A stretch of DNA of 64,000 nt, taken from contig NC_057768.1 in assembly GCF_010389155.1 (NCBI RefSeq), positions 5,516,501-5,580,500 of the forward strand, in the 5' to 3' direction. The notes under the pieces were generated by a model. That model saw nothing but the letters and a program-made list of their open reading frames with translations. It did not search any database and was not told the DNA's origin. The stretch's first letter is position 1; every line of letters starts with the position of its first letter. The stretch is from Erigeron canadensis (taxonomy: Eukaryota > Streptophyta > Magnoliopsida > Asterales > Asteraceae). This document shows, one piece after another, positions 57,230-64,000 of the stretch. A program made the position numbers and the translations under genes.

Positions 57230-58410
57230 TATAAATGCATATAAATGTGAGAATATATATTAGTAGGAGAGAAAATGGAAGTGATTTCCAGAAAATGAAC
57301 TAGAATATCTCATTAGGCGCTATATGTACTTTTTTGTTAAATATTCGAAGGGCTTTTGGTGGGAGGTTAAGTAACAAGTTTTAGAGCATAAGTAATGGGC
57401 CAATCAAGCCGGCGGCCTGTGAGGTATTGTGGGTCAATAATGTCATTGTCATCAATATGGTACAATGTTTTATGGTTGGCACATATTTTCTTTTTTACTC
57501 GTAAAAATTAACGTAATTACAAATGGTGTTTAAGGGGCATGATGTAAATGCAAAGTAAGGATAATCCTTCTCGACACTTAGTTTAATACTATACAAGGTA
57601 ATACATACACAATAATAAACACAAACTAGTGCCTAGTGTTTTTTTACTATATATAAGTAGAGATTGTTAACTAAAAGTAGTCTAAAACCATATATTGTCC
57701 ACCACTATGTTTCCCGGACCTTACGGATACATATACAAAATGATTTTAAAATTTTAAATTACATTTTTACCCCTACATGTAGAAACAAAATACTATTATA
57801 TAAGTGAAATCTAATAAAAGAAAAAATTAAATTTATGTTGGACTGTAAACGGAAGTCCAAATAGAAATCAAATAGAAATCCAAGTGAAGTGCAAACTCAT
57901 CAAGTTAGTGGTTGAAAGAGAAGCAATTGAAAAGGGGAATCATATACCTCTTGTAAAAGAAGTGATGATCCAAGGCTATCTTGCCTTTCTTATATGCTCA
58001 CCATACGTGAAAGAACTTTCTTTTTCCTTTGCATTATTGATATTCTATTCCACGATTCCTTCCTTGTGAATGTCTTCTTTGTTAACCGCGTTAAGTTCTC
58101 CAAGATCTCCCATTTCTATTTTTACACATTAATGAAAATTACAGAATTGAAGTCGACTTTAGATTCGAGATTGTACAATATAGATTAAGTGATGCCTAGT
58201 GCGTGCATCATCTTTAATCATGAATGTGTCAAGATAAAAAAGAATAATTAAGTTATGCTTAAGGAATATATATATCCTAGTTATGTTTGGAAATATAATT
58301 TTATATGATATTCGATCAGATGATGATGGCATGTTATTTGCTTTGTGCATATGATTAAATAGAAATCTAGTTCCTTTTTCGTTCAAAAAGTTGTATACGC
58401 ATGAGGTTAA
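57230..58410. other. intergenic DNA, nothing recognised
   Basis: The upstream region of the proline-rich gene, then AT-rich DNA. Short ORFs at 57884-58200 lack recognisable domains. Confidence 0.45.
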
Positions 58411-58574
58411 GGTGTATGTGACTCTTGGACACCCAAACTTGGGTGTAGAACCCTTCACATCTTGTTTTTTAATCCATAAAAAGCATGCGGGGTCAAGCAT
58501 TTATAGATATATTAAAAAATTAGTATGTGACGGGTTCTACACCCAAGCTTGGATGTCTAACAGTCACATACTCC
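58411..58574. mobile_element. foldback MITE, with a partial second copy at 58765-58897
   Basis: The left arm GTATGTGACTCTTGGACACC and onward pairs with the right arm, ending CTAACAGTCACATAC. The centre AATCCATAAAAAGCATGCGG recurs at 58793-58812 in a 5'-truncated second copy. A fragment of the MITE family seen at 3911 lies between them (58620-58760). Confidence 0.75.
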
Positions 58575-58583
58575 ATTTTTTTC

Positions 58584-58616
<33 letters not shown>

Positions 58617-58918
58617 AAGAGAGAGTTTCCTTATTTTGAAAACTATTTTTTTTGTAAAAAGCATGAGAACTCTTAAATTATATATTTGTTCACATGTTTT
58701 TTACATCTTGTTTTTTTACATTTTTTTTTGTAATAACCATGAGAGTTTCCTTATTTTAATAACCATTTTTTCACATCTTGTATTTTTTTAATCCATAAAA
58801 AGCATGCGGGACCAAACATTTATAGATATATTAAAAAATTAGTATGTGATGGGTTCTACACCCAAACTTGGGTGTATAACAGTCACATACTCCATTTTTT
58901 CATATATATATATGTATA

Positions 58919-59305
58919 GGGTAACACTCCAGTGAGAACACTTTTAAAATAAAAACGGTGAGAACACTTAAAAATATCATTTTGATGCATTAAAAGTCCA
59001 TAAAACTAACATAGTTCTTAACTAATTATCATTATTTAAGTGTTTAACAACACAATGATCTGTCAAAATCGAAAAAATCATGTTTTTTTTTTGCATCCAT
59101 CTTTAATGTATATTCATCAAATTGATGCATCCAACAAAAAATGTGATTTTTTCGATTTTGACGGATCGATGTGTTGTTAAACACTTAAATAATGATAATT
59201 AGTTATGCACCATGTTAGTTTTATGGACTTTTAATGTATCAAAATGATGTTTTTAAGTGTTCTAGTCGTTCTTATTTTAAAAGTGTTCTCACCGGAGTGT
59301 TACCC
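58919..59305. mobile_element. 387-bp foldback MITE
   Basis: GGGTAACACTCCAGTGAGAA at the left pairs with GTTCTCACCGGAGTGTTACC at the right. Pairing continues inward through AAGTGTTTAACAACACA and TCGAAAAAATCA to a loop near 59110. TA-rich flanks on both sides. Confidence 0.88.
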
Positions 59306-59521
59306 TTATATATATATGAGGGAAAATACGTCAGAATCATAGGAGCGCATTTAGTTATAAAAGTGTTTTATAGTTTTCCATTTCTAATTTTTTAGAAAAT
59401 GAAAGGAATTTTTTTCATCTTTAGGAAAAAATAAAATTTTGAAAACACGTCTAAAACTAAAACATACTATTTTTTCGATATTAAAAAACGTGTTCTAATA
59501 CAACTGGTTAAGTAAAAGGTT

Positions 59522-59592
59522 AGTGGTGGGGTGGGGGTGGCGGGGGCGGGGGCAAGGGGTGACGGAGTATAGGGGTCGGGGTGTAGGGGAAG
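59522..59592 (+). other. G-rich tract, potential G-quadruplex
   Basis: About 70 bases with repeated GGGG runs (GTGGGGTGGGGGTGGCGGGG and then GGGGCAAGGGG, GGGGTCGGGG, AGGGG) in AT-rich surroundings. It matches the G3+N1-7 pattern several times. Confidence 0.75.
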
Positions 59593-60928
59593 AGTCTATA
59601 TACTTTGATATCTGTTCAAAAAAATTAAAAAAGTTGTTTCAAAAAGTATAATTTGAGGTATTTAAAATATAAAAATTAAAAATTAAAAATTGGAAACAAT
59701 AGAGAAAGTATTTTCTAATTTCCAAAAAGTGTCCGCACCTTAGGTCGCCAAACTACGACGAGAGTTTCGTCTTGGAATTTTATTTTTTTCTTTTTGTAAA
59801 ACTATGATTTAATTGCATTTTTTATTTTTCATGTATTATTGAAAAACAAAAATAAAAAAATAAGGGTGTTTTTTTCTCCGAACTCCCTAACATTCGATGA
59901 AAACATACAAGTTTTACTACAGCATTGGTCATACATTTTCAAACTTTAATTTTGTTGGGGCTTCTACTTGAGTGATTCGCTTAAAGCAAATGGCCTTTGT
60001 AAATTTGGGCTATTGCAGTACTGGTTAAGCTTATATAGCTTGCTAAGGCCAACTGGAAGTGGGCTAATAAACCTCTCCAGTAGTCCAATGTTCAATTTTA
60101 TATTAATATTTGCCTTAACATATAAACTTCTATAGCTATTTTGTAAACCAGGTGGTTCATAATGGCCGGGCCGTATTATTTTTGAACGTTTCATTCATAC
60201 CACAACTTCGATATAATAAGTTAATAAAAACTATGTTTACTCAAGAAAAAACAGAAAAAAATAAAATGTTAAATAAAAAACCCAACTATCAAGGTAAAGC
60301 AAAAAAAATAATAAAATAAAATAAAAAGGACCATTAGAAAAAAAGTCAAAAAGACATTTAAAAAGCAAATAAGTTAAAAAGTATAAATATAAAATACACA
60401 CACAAATAACACCACAAAGTTACAAAATTGATGTTTAAAAAAAAGTGTTTTTATGGGTTTTTTTTGTAAGTTTAAATTTTGATAAGGGTAATTTCGGCAT
60501 TTAGAGAAGGATGTGTAAAATACAATGTAATTAAGGAGGGTATTATAGGAATAAAAAAAGAGTTTAAAACTTAATCCTAATACCCTTTATAAGGGCTTAT
60601 AAATATTAAAGAATTTATTAATTGGTTTACATATACTAACCTAGTACCCGCACGTTACAACGACGAAAAGATGATGATAACAATATAAAACAGGTTAAGT
60701 GAGGTAAAGACGATATTGCACTCCAAAACACTTGTATTAATATAGAGGTAGTGGCACCCAGCTCAAAAAAATATATAGCTCTTATGTCACTTAGTAGTTA
60801 GTATATATGCTGACCAAGTTAATCTATTTAAAACAATGTAAGCAAAAGTAATGTAGAAAAAGAAGATTTGGGATTAATTAGCATATCAATATAGTGTCTG
60901 GCTTCAATGTTTTCATAGCATTGCATAA
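59593..60928. other. AT-rich intergenic DNA, nothing coding
   Basis: Poly-A/T rich with no supported gene. CTAGTACCCGCACGTTACAA at 60641-60660 resembles the CCGCGT words at 10755 and 55260. Confidence 0.45.
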
Positions 60929-61283
60929 GACTATTAGAAGTGGAGGCATTTCCTTGCTTTTGGGAATGCCCTTCTACTACTCAGAGCATGACATGTGACA
61001 CTTTACAATGATTGGAGGCATTCATTTGCTTTTGGTGCATTCCCTTGGAGTGGAGGCATTCCTTCCAAGGGAATTCCTTTTTTTTTTTAATTTTTTTTCT
61101 GATTTTTTTGGAAAAATGAATTTAAATATAAAAATAAATACAGAATTTGAATATTAACGGATATATTGAACAGTAACGACTACTTTTCAAATTCTTAATT
61201 TTCATCTATAAATACCCCATCATCCTCTCATTCTCAAAACACAACTAAAAATTTCAAAAAATTCAAACACACACACAGAGGAG

Positions 61284-61670
61284 ATGAACTTTGGGCGAGG
61301 AAGAGCACGAGATGAAGCAACTCGTCCTATCGGACAACCGCAACCCACACGAGGCAGAGGACGGGGAAGAGCACGAGGCGGAGCAACTCGTGCCCCTGTT
61401 CAGTCACCCACTCCACCACCTGTTCAACGCCGAGGTGAACCTGAAGGACTGCATCCTCGTCGTCTGGAGTTCAGGATGACGGCGCAGTTTTCAACCCGCG
61501 TAAACCTGCAATCAACAGACGACTTCACTGATGAAGAATTGAACGCGGTATGGGATTCTACCATGGCTCAAATCGAAAGCGGACAACTTAGGCCATGCAT
61601 TCCAGGCCAGAACCGCATTCACAATGACGGGAGGCCCGAAGGATACGAGACTGATCCTGGTGAAGAGTAA
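61284..61670 (+). pseudogene. Harbinger-internal ORF with Gly/Arg-rich N-terminus
   Basis: A TATA box (CTATAAATACCCC) at 61206-61218 and a leader precede the ATG. The 128-residue product begins with RGRG/ARGG repeats and Pro-rich PVQSPTPPPV, followed by LQSTDDFTDEELNAVWDSTM. The frame stops at TAA (61668) and again at TAG (61687). Between and after them it still reads EDHYEYQRHNDGDSDISSTD, ending at a TGA near 61762, so the original product was probably longer. I do not recognise the protein. Its position in the element suggests an accessory or degenerate transposase-associated product. Confidence 0.5.
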
Positions 61671-62085
61671 GTGAACGATTTTCAATAGGAAGATCACTAC
61701 GAGTACCAGCGCCATAATGACGGTGACAGTGACATTTCCTCGACCGATTCCCTTTATGGCTGACGTTACCCGCCACTCTCTCCTGATGTTTAATTTTTAT
61801 TTAATGTATTTGTTTTAAGTAATGTTTTAATTTCATGTGTTGTGTTTTTAAAATAAATGTAATGTTTGGTTTTTAATATAAATGTAATGTTTTAATTTTT
61901 TTGGTGTTTAATTGGTGACATACTTAATCAAATAAAAACAAATAAACATAAAACATTAAACACACATTTATTTTATTTTAAACATTAAACATAAAACATT
62001 AAACATAGATTAAACACACATAAAACATACATTTATTTTAGAGACACATAAAACGTAAAACTGAATAACATAGATAGATATGAAA

Positions 62086-62469
62086 CTAAGACATATTCGA
62101 TAAAATCACATCATAAATCTTTGCACTAGCTCGTAGCAAGTGCCACTCCGGGAGGTAGAGAAAATCAGGATGCGTCATACGATACTCCTCTAAAGCAAGT
62201 TCGGCACGCCTCGGGTTTTCTTCATTGTGAAAACAAGCATAGATGTGCTCGAACTCGTGAATAGAGTGGCGCATCTTCCGCCATTTTCCTTGCACACTCT
62301 CAAGGCTCCTTTGCTCGCCTTGATGATTTTGGAGATTAATAAATACCTCCCTTACACGGCTCCAAAAAGTTCTTTGTTGTTGGAAAGCCTCTACATTTGG
62401 ATCTTCGGCTACGTCAAGCCAAGCTCTCGCTAAATTTATAGTCTCATCTGCTGTCCAAGGTCTAGCCAT
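62086..62469 (-). CDS. trihelix/MYB-like DNA-binding protein of a PIF/Harbinger element
   Basis: 127 residues, uninterrupted. RPWTADETINLARAWLDVAE, FWSRVREVFINL and GKWRKMRHSIHEFEHIY give the tryptophan spacing of a trihelix (MYB/SANT-like) domain, with VQGKW as its third helix. The family member encoded by plant PIF/Harbinger elements binds element ends and works with the DDE transposase. The C-terminus (LALEEYRMTHPDFLYLPEW) is typical of these proteins. The start ATG follows a short leader; the element body surrounds it. Possibly still expressed, but no transposase is present in cis. Confidence 0.8.
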   Translation of the reverse strand: MARPWTADETINLARAWLDVAEDPNVEAFQQQRTFWSRVREVFINLQNHQGEQRSLESVQGKWRKMRHSIHEFEHIYACFHNEENPRRAELALEEYRMTHPDFLYLPEWHLLRASAKIYDVILSNMS

Positions 62470-62711
62470 TTATTGTATGAGTGTATAGATATTAGAAGAA
62501 GAATGAAAGAAATAAGAAGTTTTTGGAGATAAAATGAGAATTGGTTTGATAGTGGTATGTGTATGTATATATATTGTTTATGTTAGAGTTAAAAAAAAAA
62601 AAAAACTTTATTGTGGCATTGGGAAGGTGAAAAGGAGGAAAAAAACAAAGAAAAGAGCCCGTTCAAAATCCGAAGGCTTCAATTTCTAACGTTTGGAACG
62701 CCTAGGAAACG

Positions 62712-62760
62712 CCCCCCCCCCCCCCCCGGGACCGATGTCAGGCGTTCAGGGGGGGTTCCG
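62712..62760. repeat. 16-base C run with facing G run
   Basis: A C16 run at 62712-62727, followed by GGG and, 24 bases on, a seven-G run. The flanking words GGAAACGCC and GGCGTTC can pair. It lies in the subterminal part of the Harbinger element. C-run length is prone to assembly and sequencing error. Confidence 0.7.
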
Positions 62761-62803
62761 GATGGTAATTTCGAAAAATAATGGGCTACTCCGGACGGTC
62801 TAA

Positions 62804-63630
62804 CAGGCACCTATATAAGACAAACTTGTTTTTGAAACACAGTATGAATGCTTCAACATGGCGAACCCTCAATTTCTCGATTTTATGGTAACATCTGGAA
62901 AAACATCAAATTATAAAAACTGTCGCATTTTTCTTATGCTTTTTTCTTTTAGTGTCATCGATTAACTAAAGCTTCTTCATTCGCAGTAAGATGTAATCCA
63001 TTACTCGCCGCTGGCATTAAATATCTGTTAATAGAAAGATCCACCAGCTCTGAATAAGCGCCTCTTTAACAACCTGATGCACAAAGATATATAACAAAAA
63101 TTTGGAGCAAAAATTTTTCACCTTATATTTGCAGCCATGAAAACGCAGCGAAAATTAGTTTTTCACCTTATATTTCAATCAAAGTGAAATTTTTTTTTTT
63201 TTTTTGCCAAAGTTATAGGATTAAAACCACTTTCACAAACAAATTAAAGCAACAACAAAACTCCTCTGATGCATTCACCATTAGATATCATCAAGAAACT
63301 TGCTCAATAACCCCTGTGCATCGAGTAAAGCATGTCAATAAGGCAAAACATATTAAAGGGTCTAAAAACTGTAGTGTTTGTTATGATTCAAAGTATCTCA
63401 AATCTAACCTAAACGATGACAAAAACCACTGTCCTATATAACCGTTTTGTTATGATTCAGCCATTATATAACCGTTTCTTTGAACGCAAATGTAACCTGA
63501 TGTTGGTTTTGTTAGCCCTGCAATATGGGGAATAAAAAAGAAAATGCAAAATGCCCATCCAATCAAGTTGACATAGCAAATATAAGTATAGTAGAGTCTC
63601 AAAAACTAACATGCAAATGAATAGTCTTAC
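62804..63630. other. intergenic or intronic DNA, nothing recognised
   Basis: Poly-T run near 63188. Donor- and acceptor-like sites occur on the minus strand, but no exon was supported by homology. Confidence 0.35.
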
Positions 63631-63662
63631 CACTTCCACTCCACCCAAATATCAAGCCAAAA
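63631..63662 (-). CDS. single P-loop exon, ABC-type ATPase (ABCI11/NAP14-like), partial
   Basis: On the minus strand, after TTGCTACAG, 32 bases read FGLIFGWSGSG with a GTAAGACT donor that would leave K/T for the next exon. FGLIFG.SGSGKT is the Walker A region of plastid ABCI11/NAP14-type ATPases. The preceding 330 bases (63669-64000) look intronic and the next exon is not seen, so this is either an edge of a larger gene or a fragment. Confidence 0.4.
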
Positions 63663-64000
63663 CTGTAGCAAGCAGAGACGATTTATTAGAAAATGCTTAA
63701 TAGAAACCACCGACCAAGTACCAATGACCTAAACCAAATGAATACAAAAACTATAAACCCTAATCAAATACCGTCTACATATATATCAAACCATATAAAA
63801 GAGGAAACTCGATTTTTTTATAATTAAAATTGCATCTCAAAATCTAAGATAATTGTATAAGAAATTGAAAATGAAAGAGTTTAAACAGGCTAGACCATCA
63901 GAATCAATAAAATCCGGAAAAAAACTGTTATATGAAAAACTGCTTTATAAAGAGGTATAAATATGCATAAAACTGTTAGCCATGTATCATCTAGAACTTG

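Larger units (their letters stand above)
60929..62800. mobile_element. non-autonomous PIF/Harbinger-type transposon
   Basis: Left end GACTATTAGAAGTGG, right end complement GACCGTCCGGAGTAG. Differences are mostly C-to-T or G-to-A, consistent with deamination of the left end. It is flanked by TAA at 60926-60928 and 62801-62803, the trinucleotide target of this superfamily. Inside are a convergent pair: a plus-strand ORF from 61284 and a minus-strand trihelix/MYB-like ORF at 62086-62469. No DDE transposase was recognised in the 1.9 kb. Confidence 0.65.

Overview
The window is AT-rich, intron-bearing plant nuclear DNA dominated by transposable elements. It shows GT-AG introns, LTR retrotransposons, CACTA, PIF/Harbinger and Helitron DNA transposons, tRNA-derived SINEs and many foldback MITEs. 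The late ORF of the LTR element at 39.4-49.9 kb resembles C-terminal domains that I know from Asteraceae retroelement proteins, and the Ulp1-like gene at 34-53 kb resembles Asteraceae family members. A composite-family plant is therefore my best guess, by inference. I see no rRNA or tRNA gene, CRISPR array, prokaryotic operon or viral genome.

Layout. 0.7-7.9 kb: an old LTR-like repeat containing a foldback MITE that is itself split by a 3-kb solo LTR, plus a second MITE. 8.5-9.3 kb: a copia-type solo LTR. 9.9-11.3 kb: a hAT-like MITE and GGT/CCG-rich foldback sequence. 11.7-15.0 kb: an intact two-exon armadillo-repeat gene with a SINE in its intron. 16-21.8 kb: gene debris, namely a ribosomal protein L34 exon and a candidate 4-kb Helitron holding an ankyrin-like exon and a SINE with a perfect 19-bp target duplication. 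22-31.8 kb, minus strand: a mosaic of a copia-associated ORF, two decayed Athila-like (Ty3/gypsy) pol regions, and two tandem copies of a spliced ATHILA-type ORF. 31.9-33.4 kb: a solo LTR with a perfect 5-bp target duplication.

34-53.3 kb: a three-level nest. A minus-strand Ulp1-like (C48) cysteine-protease pseudogene is split in an exon by a 14.9-kb CACTA element (perfect TCG target duplication). The CACTA tnp2 transposase is split in turn by a 10.5-kb LTR retrotransposon (perfect TATAA duplication, 279/278-bp LTRs). That LTR element has gag-like and late-ORF coding remnants but no visible protease, integrase or reverse transcriptase. It carries two clusters of a short palindrome, ACGATCTAAATTTAGATCGT, one before each coding block. 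The CACTA also holds a PPR gene fragment.

53.3-64 kb: MITEs with long hairpins, an intact secreted proline-rich protein gene, a G-rich tract, a non-autonomous PIF/Harbinger element with a trihelix/MYB-like ORF and a second decayed ORF, and a single P-loop exon at the right edge.

Only the armadillo-repeat gene and the proline-rich protein gene look like intact host genes. Most of the rest is element-borne or broken. The strongest unexplained signals are the palindrome arrays, the pol-less but recently inserted LTR element, the TGCGGCGCA-type motif shared by several unrelated-looking repeats, and the tandem spliced ATHILA-type ORFs.
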